From NCBI GenBank assembly GCA_024274995.1, contig JAJSAA010000180.1:1-10024 (forward strand): a stretch of DNA of 10,024 bases. Reading direction: 5' to 3'. How positions within the stretch are numbered: position 1 is the first letter of the stretch; the number at the start of each line of letters is the position of its first letter. Under the pieces are notes generated by a model, which was not told the DNA's origin, did no database searches, and was given only the letters and a program-made list of their open reading frames with translations. This document shows positions 1-7,934 of the stretch, one piece after another. This stretch comes from Deltaproteobacteria bacterium (GTDB lineage: Bacteria; Desulfobacterota; Desulfobulbia; Desulfobulbales; VMSU01). Position numbers and translations under genes: made by a program.

Positions 1-68
1 GAATTGCGCAGGGCGGCAACCCCGGAGTAACCCCATCGTGCCGCTCTTTCATCTGAAATTCTCGCCAT
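1..68 (-). CDS. 5' end of an unidentified gene, cut by the window edge
   Basis: Twenty-two complete codons are visible from an ATG at 66-68, beginning MARISDERAARWGYSG, and the frame is still open at the left edge. The start is supported by an AAGGAG ribosome binding site at 76-81, seven bases upstream. I do not recognise the protein from this short N-terminus. It has no obvious signal peptide: the first residues are charged (R3, D6, E7, R8, R11). The gene is divergent from uvrC, so the 298-bp spacer between them should hold promoters for both. That a gene starts here is fairly secure; its function is unknown. Confidence 0.55.
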   Translation of the reverse strand, partial: MARISDERAARWGYSGVAALRN

Positions 69-366
69 TTGTGTTCTCCTTAAATTATATGGTATATAAT
101 ACGGTCTGGAACGTCTTCATGTTTCACAAGACGATTACCATACCCGTGGCTTCCATGATAAATCAGCAGTAATTAAAAAATTACTTTGCTTCAGGATACA
201 ACTTATCTCCATGAGAGATAATGAATACGAAAATGTGATGATTGTAGATGTGTTTATAACAATGAATGACTATTCATAATTACAAATACACCTATAGCCT
301 TCGTCTCAAAGATAGTCAAGAAAATTTTGGCTTTTTGGTCTTGAAGGTAGTTAACTATTTAATTAA
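69..366. other. AT-rich divergent intergenic spacer with small hairpins
   Basis: No convincing gene lies here. The sequence is AT-rich and carries four short perfect inverted repeats: CGTCTT/AAGACG (112-117 with 128-133), AGTAATT/AATTACT (168-174 with 179-185, AAAA loop), TTATCTC/GAGATAA (203-209 with 215-221) and ATGAAT/ATTCAT (262-267 with 272-277). They could be operators or chance palindromes in AT-rich DNA. Minus-strand TATAAT (84-89) is too close to the ribosome binding site to be a convincing -10 box. I could not assign a clear sigma-70 promoter for uvrC. Confidence 0.4.
76..81 (-). promoter_or_regulatory. Shine-Dalgarno AAGGAG of the left-edge gene
   Basis: On the minus strand AAGGAG precedes ATG with a 7-base spacer (AACACAA). 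The 5' coding fragment is very short, so this site is the main reason to believe a gene starts at 68. The same spacing and sequence type occurs before tpiA in this window. Confidence 0.6.
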
Positions 367-2232
367 ATGATAAAAATCCAAAAATACGAACAGCCTTTAA
401 ACAAATCCTTTATTGCCGGGTTGCCACATGAGGCCGGGATCTACATGATGAAGGACGGGGAGGGCAGGGCGATTTACGTCGGTAAGGCCCGTGATCTCAG
501 ACGTCGATTATCGTCCTACCTCCGCTGGCTTGGTGAAATGGGGACAAAGACCGGGGTGATGCTGGCCCATGCCAGACATATTGAGACCATCGTCACGGCA
601 ACAGAGAAGGAGGCCCTGATTTTAGAGGCCTCTTTGATTAAACGCCATAAGCCAAAATATAATATCATCTTGCGGGACGATAAAAACTATCCCTTTATTA
701 AGGTGACGGTGGATGAGGAGTGGCCCCGGCTGCTGGTGGTGCGCCGCCGGATACGGGATAAGGCCCGGTATTTCGGCCCCTTCTCTTCGGTCTCGGCCAT
801 GTGGGAGACCATTCGGCTTTTAAACCGCTTTTTCCCCTTGCGGCGCTGCAAAGGCCGGCATTTGCGGCCGCGGACGAGGCCGTGCCTGAATTACCAGATG
901 CGCAGCTGTCTGGCTCCCTGCCTTGGCAGGACAGGCGGTAAGGAGTATCTCGACGTGGTTAGTAATGTGCTTTTGGCCCTGGGCGGCCGCAACCAGGAGC
1001 TGATAAAGCGCCTGCGTCATGATATGGAGGCGGCGGCGGTTAATCTGGAATTTGAACGGGCCGCCGGACTAAGGGATCAGATCGCTGCTCTGGGGAAGAC
1101 CATGGAACGGCAGGTCATTGCCGCCGGGCATCATCGTGATGAAGATATTTTTGCCCTTGTCCGCCGTGATGGAGCTGCCGCCCTGGCCATTCTACTGGTG
1201 CGGGACGGGGTGTTAAATGGTCATCACAGTTATTTTATTGCCCAGCCGGGGGAGGATGACGAGGAACTGCTGGCCGAGGTTATTGCCCGCTTTTATGCAG
1301 AGCATCCGGTGCCGGCGGAGATTCTTTTGCCCTGGCAGCCTGCGGGGAGCAGAGTTTTGCAAGAATGGCTTGTTGAAGAGCGGCGCGGGGCGGTGGCCTT
1401 TAAGTTGCCCAGGCGGGGGGGGCTTAAGCAGTTGCTGGTCATGGCGGAGAAAAATGCCGCCCGCGTTTTTGTGGAGCAGGACATGGTCAAGGATGCCTGG
1501 CAGAATCTGGGATTGGCAACGCAGAAGAGGCTTGCCCTCTCACGGATACCGGAGCGGATAACCTGTATGGATATCTCTAATATAGGTGGACGGCAGACCG
1601 TGGGGGCGGTGGTGAATTTTTGGCAGGGCGAGAAGGAAGGCACCCGCTACCGCCACTATAAATTAGAGCGCCCGGCCGAGAGACCGGATGATTACGCCTC
1701 AATGGCCGAGGTTATAACCCGCCATCTGAAACGGGCGGCGGCCGAGGGATATCTACCGGATCTGCTCCTCGTGGACGGCGGAAAAGGGCAGCTTAATGCG
1801 GCCAGGGCGGTGCTTGCCGCTCTAAATCTAAAAAGGGAGGTGGAACTGGCTGGTATTGCCAAGGAACACCACGATGAAGGGGAAAAAATATTTCGGCCGG
1901 GCCGCAAAAATCCCTTGAAGATAGCTCAAAATTCGCCCGTCTTGTTCCTTTTAATGCGGATCAGGGATGAAGCGCATCGTTTTGGAATTACCTTTCATCG
2001 TAAGTGGCGGCTTAAGGAAGCCATGTCCTCGCCTTTAGATGCTATTGCCGGGGTGGGTAAGGTTAGAAAAGAGGCCCTGCTCAAGTCCATGGGCAGTTTA
2101 CAGCGTTTAAAGGCGGCCAGCCGGGAGGAATTGGCCGCCATTCCTGGAATTGGCCCTCAACTGGCCCATAAACTCTGGCTGAGTCTGCGTGAGGACGAAC
2201 AAAAACGGGATGTTGATAGAATGGGCGCCTGA
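367..2232 (+). CDS. uvrC: UvrC, excinuclease ABC subunit C
   Basis: UvrC makes both incisions around DNA lesions marked by UvrA-UvrB in nucleotide excision repair; it is cytoplasmic. At 621 residues it is full length. An N-terminal GIY-YIG nuclease domain covers about 20-100, with GIY (Y26), YVGKA, the arginines of DLRRRL (45-47), E87 in EALILE and KYN (97-99). Four cysteines (161, 173, 181, 185) match the positions reported to hold an iron-sulfur cluster in E. coli UvrC. A UVR/UvrB-binding motif lies at about 209-244. The C-terminal RNase H-like nuclease shows DISNIGG (D402), LLVDGGKGQL (D470) and RDEAHRF (H537). Tandem helix-hairpin-helix motifs occupy 557-610. ATG 367 directly follows an in-frame TAA, so no longer start exists, but no good Shine-Dalgarno precedes it; GAAGG at 343-347 is too far away. 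The gene is convergent with the SbcC-like gene. Confidence 0.97.
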   Translation: MIKIQKYEQPLNKSFIAGLPHEAGIYMMKDGEGRAIYVGKARDLRRRLSSYLRWLGEMGTKTGVMLAHARHIETIVTATEKEALILEASLIKRHKPKYNIILRDDKNYPFIKVTVDEEWPRLLVVRRRIRDKARYFGPFSSVSAMWETIRLLNRFFPLRRCKGRHLRPRTRPCLNYQMRSCLAPCLGRTGGKEYLDVVSNVLLALGGRNQELIKRLRHDMEAAAVNLEFERAAGLRDQIAALGKTMERQVIAAGHHRDEDIFALVRRDGAAALAILLVRDGVLNGHHSYFIAQPGEDDEELLAEVIARFYAEHPVPAEILLPWQPAGSRVLQEWLVEERRGAVAFKLPRRGGLKQLLVMAEKNAARVFVEQDMVKDAWQNLGLATQKRLALSRIPERITCMDISNIGGRQTVGAVVNFWQGEKEGTRYRHYKLERPAERPDDYASMAEVITRHLKRAAAEGYLPDLLLVDGGKGQLNAARAVLAALNLKREVELAGIAKEHHDEGEKIFRPGRKNPLKIAQNSPVLFLLMRIRDEAHRFGITFHRKWRLKEAMSSPLDAIAGVGKVRKEALLKSMGSLQRLKAASREELAAIPGIGPQLAHKLWLSLREDEQKRDVDRMGA

Positions 2233-2382
2233 TAGCCTTTACAGGTTGCGGGTTTAGTGGAGCTTTTTAGAAATCGCTGTACTTACAGATGGTGCAGGTG
2301 GGGGCTACTGAAATTTATCTAACATATTGATCAAGTGTGGTTGGCAATATTACCCATTTCCTGCAGGTGTGTTCAAAATTAA

Positions 2383-2398
2383 TTCTAAAGTTCTAAAG
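2383..2398. repeat. Tandem 8-bp duplication TTCTAAAG x2
   Basis: TTCTAAAG occurs twice in direct succession (2383-2390 and 2391-2398). The second copy contains the minus-strand TAG stop (2393-2395) of the SbcC-like gene, so a backup in-frame or out-of-frame stop lies next to the real one. This is probably a slippage product with no function. No rho-independent terminator was found in the 160-bp convergent gap 2233-2392. Confidence 0.5.
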
Positions 2399-5300
2399 TT
2401 CATGCACATGTATTTCACCAACTTTAACCTCCTTGGCTGTTTCTATTATTTGGCTGTGGTGGGTAAAGAGAATCACTTGGATCTTCTCTGATAAGTCAGC
2501 TAAAGCAGTGAGGGTTGCTTGGGAGCGCTCGTCATCAAAGTTAATCAGGATATCATCGACAATGAACGGCATTGGCTCGCTACTCTCAAGCCGCCATTCC
2601 AGAGTCGCCAACCGTAATGCCAGATAGAGCTGATCACAAGTACCGGAACTCATACCATCAATTGTCAGTCTGGAGTCATCCGGGCGTACACCCACGAGGA
2701 TGGGATTACCATTATCGGCAATATCCGCCCGCAATCCGCTAAAAGAGCCAATAGTCAGCTTTGAAAAATACCTGGATGCTATTTTTAACACGGGATCCTG
2801 ATGCTCTTCACGGTATCGTTCTATCTCATTATTCAACACTACGGTAGCCAGCTTGATCCTGGTGTATTGATCAACCAGGCGTCTTATTCTGGCAGCGACC
2901 TGTTCCATTTTTTCTGCTGCCTCTGCTGCCTGGGTACTGCCATCCATAAGTTGCAGTTCTCTATTCTCTTCACCAATAATTTCTGAGGCATTTTTGATTT
3001 TTGGATAGAGTTCTTCGTCGATCTGCCGTTTAAGAGATATGATCTGCCCCGGCAGTTCGTCCACATTCACTTCAACAGCCTGATGTTTAATTTCCTCAAG
3101 CGAGATCCCTTCACTCATCTTTGCCAGGGAAGACTCTGCCTCGGATATTTTCTCCTGCAATCGTTGATGCTCGTTAAACTTACTGATAACCAAGGGAAGA
3201 TCTACGGTCTTGTCACATTTTGCCGCCGCAAGCAACTCTACCATTTGTTCATTGAGGCTTTGTTGAGTTTTTTCGGCATCCTCTATTTCAGCGGTCAGCG
3301 CCTCTACTTCTGCATTATTCGTCTTCAGGAGTTCACTATCCTGCCTGGCCTTACCAAGTCGGGAATGGAGCTTTATTACGGACTGGTCAGGGGATAGTTT
3401 CTTTAGATCAGGAGATGTTTGTTTTAACATGATTTGCACATCACTCGTAAATTTATCGACATCACGGTCAATGCCATCGATACGGCTTTGCAGCTCCTTT
3501 GCCTTTGCGAGCTTATCGAAACAGGCGCTAATAGTTTCAAGAAGGTCCAACGCTTCACTGGGCGATATTTGCTCTTTAAGCTCCAAGCCAACCAGGGCCT
3601 TATCCCACTTTATCTGCCAATCGATTCTGGCAGCCCCCGCATCGTTCTGCTCTTTTATGGCTTGATCAAGTTCAGATTGCACTTGCGTCTGTTTGTCGTG
3701 AAGTTTCTCCCGCTCGGATTTACACCGGGCAATATCTTCCAAAACCGCTTCAGCAAGAATCAAAACCGGGGCAAGTTCCGCGCCGGAGAGATGATCCACA
3801 CTTTCACCCAATACTTGCAGCTCTTCCAGTAGGGCCTTGCGATATTTTTGCCGTGAGGTATCCTTTGCTTTCAATTCACCTTCTTTAGCTAAGGTATCCG
3901 TTACCTTGAACCGCAAGGTGTCAATATCAGTTAACCAGGCAAACATTTCCTTTGGTGATAATGGCTCGATCTTGACAGGCTGCCATACGGCCCACCATCT
4001 GGTAACAAGATTATTTTCTTTCTCTGTTAATTTCTGTTTAAGCAGAATGATTTCCTGAATTGTCGTCTCAATGCTCTCAATCCTGGCCCGCAACGATGCC
4101 GACTTCGCAACCCGTTCAGCCTCTCGTCGCAGCCGGTCAGCAATATGATCCGCCTGTTTAACATGCGCCTCATAGACCTCCGGTAGCTCCTGGCCATGAT
4201 TATATTCCTTGGCTTCGATAGAGATATCCTCGCCGCCAATCCATCGGCGGCGCAAAAGATGCCAACCAGCCTGCCGCTTTTTCCGAGATTCCTCCAGGTC
4301 AACTTCGGTAGGAACCTCACCTCCATATATTATTTCATCGTTCTCAATCTTGGCACTCTTTAACTCTGCTTTAGCCTGTTGAAGATCTTTTTTGAGTTGC
4401 TCCCGCTCTTTGGCGATTTCGCTGAAATCTGTCTCAAAACGTCTCACCGTTTCCTGCAGAGGTAAAATCAACTTTAATAATTCATTCAGATCACCGCTCC
4501 ATAACCCAAGTCGATCAAGCTCTGCCTGGCAGTTTTGTTTTCCAGTATCGAATTCCCGTGCAACTCCTTTGATCTGCTGGTCAATTTCACCCAGTCTCTG
4601 GGCCAGTTTAAATTCATGTGCCAAACCACCACTCTTTCTAATGGCTGGCAGTTTGGAGAGTAACTCGCCGATTTTCTTAAGTTTGTTTTCCGCCGCTTCT
4701 CTTTGTTTGTTTGCCTGTGATACTCGCTGGCTCAGGCTTTCATGCTGGGAACTCAAGTTTTGAATGGTTCTTTTCTTGTTGAGAACAGGCCGCAGAGAAT
4801 CCGCATCTTCAAGTTTCAGTTCAGGTCGTATCTCTTCGATAAGGGTACCGGCATCTTTTCGATGTGCGATTCTCATACCATCCAATTTATCTCGATCCTT
4901 TTGGCCCTTGCGATACGCACCAAGTCTTTGATGCAGATCCTCAATTGTTTCCGCATGATCAAGTAGCAGCTGGTTCAGAGATACGCCATCTCTTTTTTCA
5001 TGCAGCTTTTTTAGTCGATCGCTATCTTTGTCGAGCTGTAGTTTGTTTTCACGGATGTTCTGCTCTACTTGCCGAAGTTGCTCCGAAAACTCCGGCGGTA
5101 GTACTACCACGTCACCAAGATCGTGTAATTGTTTCTGTAGATTTTTGAGCCCTGCTAATTCAGGGATGGCCTTGCTCAACCGGTCAAGCCGCTGCACTTC
5201 AGCACTCTTCTCCCGGCTCTCTTTCTCCAGAGCATCCTGTGCAACTTCTGCTTCTCTTAAACGTTTCTGATGTTCTTTCCACTTGCTGGGAAGAAGGCTT

Positions 5301-5896
5301 TTCTCTCTGATGATTTTTTTCAGTTCTTTATATTCTTTAACGGCCAGGTTGATCTGTTGTTTGGCGCCCCGCGCCCTGAAAAGATCATCTGCCTCCGCAT
5401 CAAGGGCATCCAGGATTCTCCTCATGGAAGAGATACCAGCCCCGGCGGCAAACAGAGCCTGGCCCACTTCGCCTTTCTGAGCCAGGATATCCTCACCTCC
5501 GTCCACCAGGGTTTTATGGTCTATTCCGTAGAGAGATTCAAAAAGAGTCGGTTCAATACCATGCAAAAAGGAGGTAAGAACGCCATGATCCATAGGATTC
5601 CCATCAATATCCAGAAGGTCGGCCTTTCTTTTTTTACGACGGAAAAAAGTGAGCTCTTGCCCATCAGCTCCTTCAATCGAGCCACCGACCAGAAGCTGGT
5701 TGTTGGCATGCTGAAAATTATCATGGGTACGTTCGGGAAAACCATATAAAAGAGCTTTTAATGCCCGAAGCGAGCTGCTTTTCCCCGCTTCGTTAGGGCC
5801 AAATATGATATGGAGGCCAGGCTTCCGGGAGTCGAAATCAAGAGTGCGGTCGGTGAAGTGACCGAAGGCCTTTAGATCCAGGCGTTTGAGTCTCAT
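2393..5896 (-). CDS. SbcC/YhaN-type Rad50-like ATPase of a nuclease complex
   Basis: This is a long ABC/SMC-type ATPase of 1167 residues, longer than E. coli SbcC, expected to act on DNA ends with the nuclease encoded just upstream. The N-terminus starts KRLDLKAFGHF and has a Walker A motif GPNEAGKSS (33-41). The segment LFESLYGID...ALFAAGAG (118-153) is typical of the YhaN-type AAA domain. Two charged, Leu/Lys/Glu-rich coiled-coil arms run at about 180-540 and 580-1050. Between them lies a conserved-looking linker, GWHLLRRRW (544-552). The C-terminus carries an ABC signature SSGTCDQ (1083-1089), Walker B PFIVDD (1110-1115) with Asp in place of the usual Glu, the D-loop region FDDERS and an H-loop THH (1145-1147). 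No CxxC zinc hook is present; the five cysteines are all isolated. Its ATG overlaps the upstream stop by ATGA (5893-5896), with GGGGGAG just upstream, so the two are translationally coupled. SbcC-like function is inferred; the YhaN-type assignment is more secure. Confidence 0.88.
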   Translation of the reverse strand: MRLKRLDLKAFGHFTDRTLDFDSRKPGLHIIFGPNEAGKSSSLRALKALLYGFPERTHDNFQHANNQLLVGGSIEGADGQELTFFRRKKRKADLLDIDGNPMDHGVLTSFLHGIEPTLFESLYGIDHKTLVDGGEDILAQKGEVGQALFAAGAGISSMRRILDALDAEADDLFRARGAKQQINLAVKEYKELKKIIREKSLLPSKWKEHQKRLREAEVAQDALEKESREKSAEVQRLDRLSKAIPELAGLKNLQKQLHDLGDVVVLPPEFSEQLRQVEQNIRENKLQLDKDSDRLKKLHEKRDGVSLNQLLLDHAETIEDLHQRLGAYRKGQKDRDKLDGMRIAHRKDAGTLIEEIRPELKLEDADSLRPVLNKKRTIQNLSSQHESLSQRVSQANKQREAAENKLKKIGELLSKLPAIRKSGGLAHEFKLAQRLGEIDQQIKGVAREFDTGKQNCQAELDRLGLWSGDLNELLKLILPLQETVRRFETDFSEIAKEREQLKKDLQQAKAELKSAKIENDEIIYGGEVPTEVDLEESRKKRQAGWHLLRRRWIGGEDISIEAKEYNHGQELPEVYEAHVKQADHIADRLRREAERVAKSASLRARIESIETTIQEIILLKQKLTEKENNLVTRWWAVWQPVKIEPLSPKEMFAWLTDIDTLRFKVTDTLAKEGELKAKDTSRQKYRKALLEELQVLGESVDHLSGAELAPVLILAEAVLEDIARCKSEREKLHDKQTQVQSELDQAIKEQNDAGAARIDWQIKWDKALVGLELKEQISPSEALDLLETISACFDKLAKAKELQSRIDGIDRDVDKFTSDVQIMLKQTSPDLKKLSPDQSVIKLHSRLGKARQDSELLKTNNAEVEALTAEIEDAEKTQQSLNEQMVELLAAAKCDKTVDLPLVISKFNEHQRLQEKISEAESSLAKMSEGISLEEIKHQAVEVNVDELPGQIISLKRQIDEELYPKIKNASEIIGEENRELQLMDGSTQAAEAAEKMEQVAARIRRLVDQYTRIKLATVVLNNEIERYREEHQDPVLKIASRYFSKLTIGSFSGLRADIADNGNPILVGVRPDDSRLTIDGMSSGTCDQLYLALRLATLEWRLESSEPMPFIVDDILINFDDERSQATLTALADLSEKIQVILFTHHSQIIETAKEVKVGEIHVHEL

Positions 5897-7149
5897 GCCT
5901 CTCCCCCATGTTGAATCATTTTGGCGATCAGAAGTTCCCTAACCTCTTCACGGAGATCAGCCATTTGCCCCGGTGGGCTTTCCAGTAAAAAATCATCATC
6001 CACCAACTCTGCCGGTAATTTGGTTTTTAAAGTGGCGAGATCCGGTACCAAAGCAGTAAGCGCATCATCACCGAATTCAATTTTTTCAATTGTCTGCAAC
6101 AGACCGGACAAGGGCGTATCTTCACCAACTATTTCTTCCAGACAGATTTTGCGGTTTGTTCTGAATCTCACCTTTTCAAGCCAGACATTCCCTATACTGG
6201 CGGCAATACCACGGAACTCTTCAGTCCAATGAATCGAGCGGGCATGCAGATCAGCATGCAGGGGGCAGTTTCCTGACAGCCGTAATCGAAGCGCCAGAAT
6301 TTTAGCCTCTGCCAGGCTTTGCTCTTTCTCCATGGCAGAACGAACATGCTCATACACCGCCTCTTTGGTTTCACATTCGGACAGATCAACATTACAGACA
6401 GACCAGCGCAGCACATCAAGTTCACGTTCTTCAATTTTAACGATGCGGCCTTCTTCCACCGTGACCAGGGTTACCCCCTTGGTTCCGGTTTCTCTGATGT
6501 GCCTGCCCTGGATATTACCGGGGAAGAGGATCATGGGATCTTCAGAAACAACTTCCCGCTGGTGGATATGCCCGAGTGCCCAGTAATCATAACCCTTGGC
6601 TTGCAGGTCATTCAGGGTACAGGGGGCATAATCCTCATGTCCGGCCCTACCGGTCAGGGAAGTATGAAGTATTCCTATATTAAAGTAATTGGTATTGTGC
6701 GGGGGATACTGCAAGGACAGATTATCAGTTACTGCTCTGGTTGAGTAGCTCTGTCCGTGGATAATGACCCCAAGGTCATCAAGTATTACAGACTGGGGTC
6801 TCTTGGGAGAAAAGCGGGTTACATTGCCCGGCAGAGGCATGGTCTTGGTTATTTGACTGGCTGCATCGTGATTACCGGAAACAATGAAAACCTTGATCCC
6901 GGCCTTTTCTAAGCGCCCCATTTGTCCGGCGAAAAAGAGGCCGGTATTGTAATCCTTCCAGTCACCGTCATAAAGATCTCCGGCGATCAGGAGAAAATCG
7001 ACCTCTTCCTCAATGGCCAGCTCAATAAGGTTTTCAAAAGCCCGTCTTGTCGCCCCACGAATCTCTTCAACGGGAGCATCCTCATGGATCTCAAGCCCCT
7101 TTAACGGGCTGTCGAGGTGGATGTCTGCGGTGTGGATGAAGCGGAACAT
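5893..7149 (-). CDS. SbcD/YhaO-type DNA repair metallophosphoesterase
   Basis: This is a 418-residue calcineurin-like phosphoesterase of the Mre11/SbcD/YhaO type, expected to be the Mn-dependent nuclease partner of the ATPase downstream. All metal-site motifs are visible: HTADIH (D9, H11), GDLYD (57-61), GNHD (92-95), ILHTS (H162) and GHIH (193-196), followed by FPGNIQGRH (209-217). The phosphoesterase fold covers roughly the first 230 residues. The remaining ~190 are the variable capping and ATPase-binding part. The start at 7149 is supported by GAGGAG (7159-7164) nine bases upstream. The gene ends in an ATGA overlap with the ATPase, as expected for a stoichiometric complex. No convincing promoter could be fixed in the upstream 120 bp. 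Bacillus YhaO and E. coli SbcD are the closest familiar comparisons; the precise substrate is unknown. Confidence 0.9.
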   Translation of the reverse strand: MFRFIHTADIHLDSPLKGLEIHEDAPVEEIRGATRRAFENLIELAIEEEVDFLLIAGDLYDGDWKDYNTGLFFAGQMGRLEKAGIKVFIVSGNHDAASQITKTMPLPGNVTRFSPKRPQSVILDDLGVIIHGQSYSTRAVTDNLSLQYPPHNTNYFNIGILHTSLTGRAGHEDYAPCTLNDLQAKGYDYWALGHIHQREVVSEDPMILFPGNIQGRHIRETGTKGVTLVTVEEGRIVKIEERELDVLRWSVCNVDLSECETKEAVYEHVRSAMEKEQSLAEAKILALRLRLSGNCPLHADLHARSIHWTEEFRGIAASIGNVWLEKVRFRTNRKICLEEIVGEDTPLSGLLQTIEKIEFGDDALTALVPDLATLKTKLPAELVDDDFLLESPPGQMADLREEVRELLIAKMIQHGGEA

Positions 7150-7266
7150 TAATAAGTTCTCCTCAAGTCAATTCTACCTTAGGTGCGGCAGGCTATATAT
7201 GGACAAAAAGTTACCCAGTGTATAATATCATTACTCAAGCTTCGGGGTTGCTCTAACAAACTGTAA

Positions 7267-7494
7267 TTAATGCTTTTTTGCCAATAACCGTTGACCTGTT
7301 TGAACCATATCGAGACCAACTTCATTCGCAAGAATAACTCCTTTTGAAAGTGGAGAACGGAGGGCAAAAAGAGCCGCTTAGATCTGGAGGGGATTAAGAT
7401 CTACGGGATATTTTGAGAAAATACGGGTCACTTTGTCCCTGATGAATTCATCATCAAGTTCATCACGGCCACGGCGTTTTTTCTTCTCAGGCAT
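7267..7494 (-). pseudogene. Remnant of an SNF2/DEAD-like helicase N-terminus
   Basis: From ATG 7492-7494 the frame reads MPEKKKRRGRDELDDEF..., then DKVTRIFSKYP and DLNPLQI, and hits TAA at 7378-7380 after 38 codons. The same frame then continues as AALFALRSPLSKGVILANEVGL. This closely resembles the motif Q/motif I region of SNF2-type helicases, where (Q)IEAALFAL...GVILADEVGLGKTIEAG is typical. The TAA therefore probably replaces a glutamate codon. The similarity stops exactly at EVGL: the GKT of Walker A is missing and an unrelated tail runs to TAA at 7267-7269. A deletion has removed the rest of the gene. The start overlaps the stop of the upstream remnant (TGATG). The helicase assignment is from motif recognition; the ATPase core is gone, so the product cannot be active. 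Confidence 0.72.
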
Positions 7495-7931
7495 CAGGCC
7501 ACTTGGAAATGAACAACATTTTTCAACAGGCTGCTTGTGCGTACCCGATGTTCACGATTGATTGGCCCTTCTGAAATCTGTTTAAGATTGGCTATGCCAA
7601 AGAACCCGGCAAATATCTGTATGCCCGTACGATATAATAACGCTTGAGCGTTTCTTACGGTGATTCGTATATCGTTGGCTCAACTTCCTGGATAATCATG
7701 GAGAATGCTCTGAGAAAATTGTCGCTGTAAAAAACGGCAGGCCGCCATTTGTTGGCCATATTCCCAGAGCAGATACATGGTGAACAGAAAAGATTGCTGA
7801 ATAAAATGCAGTTCCTGAAACCGGTCACGATAGCCCCTGTTGAATTTCCGGATATAGGCGTGGGCCAACAGGGGGTAGAGTTCTCGCAGGCCGCCTTTAT
7901 CTTTACGCACCAGTCCGCCCTTGGTGGCTAA
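7494..7931 (-). pseudogene. C-terminal remnant of an uncharacterised protein, broken by TGA
   Basis: A single minus-strand frame is open from 7931 to a TGA at 7680-7682 and then, in the same frame, to TGA at 7494-7496. The first part contains GGLRELYPLLAHAYIRKF, FNRGYRDRF and IQQSFLFTMYLLWEYG. The second contains RTGIQIFAGFFGIANL and NREHRVRTSSLLKNVVHF. Both halves have protein-like composition and together look like the last ~145 residues of a larger protein. The frame has no credible start: an in-frame TAG lies at 7932-7934 and the homology simply begins. The final stop forms TGATG with the start of the helicase remnant, so the pair was once translationally coupled. I have a weak impression of a family with C-terminal RTFERFAGFFGLAEI-like sequence, but cannot name it. 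Confidence 0.6.
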
Positions 7932-7934
7932 CTA

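Noticed and set aside
84..101. TATAAT (84-89) or TATTAT (96-101) as a -10 box for the left-edge gene
   Set aside because: The first would start transcription inside the ribosome binding site; the second has no acceptable -35 box at 16-18 bp.
2233..2392. Terminator between convergent uvrC and the SbcC-like gene
   Set aside because: Only weak complementarity and one palindromic CCTGCAGG (2360-2367) were found, with no GC-rich stem followed by a T-tract.
2801..4058. CxxC zinc hook in the SbcC-like protein
   Set aside because: Reading all five cysteines of the protein shows none separated by two residues.
5270..5749. 159-codon plus-strand open frame
   Set aside because: It lies wholly antisense to the well-supported SbcC/YhaN-type gene and has no recognisable motif. 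The many similar plus-strand frames at 2433-5480 are rejected for the same reason.
7680..7682. In-frame TGA read as selenocysteine in the upstream remnant
   Set aside because: The frame is also truncated at its 5' end and sits next to a broken helicase. No obvious SECIS-like hairpin was seen immediately downstream. Pseudogene decay is simpler.
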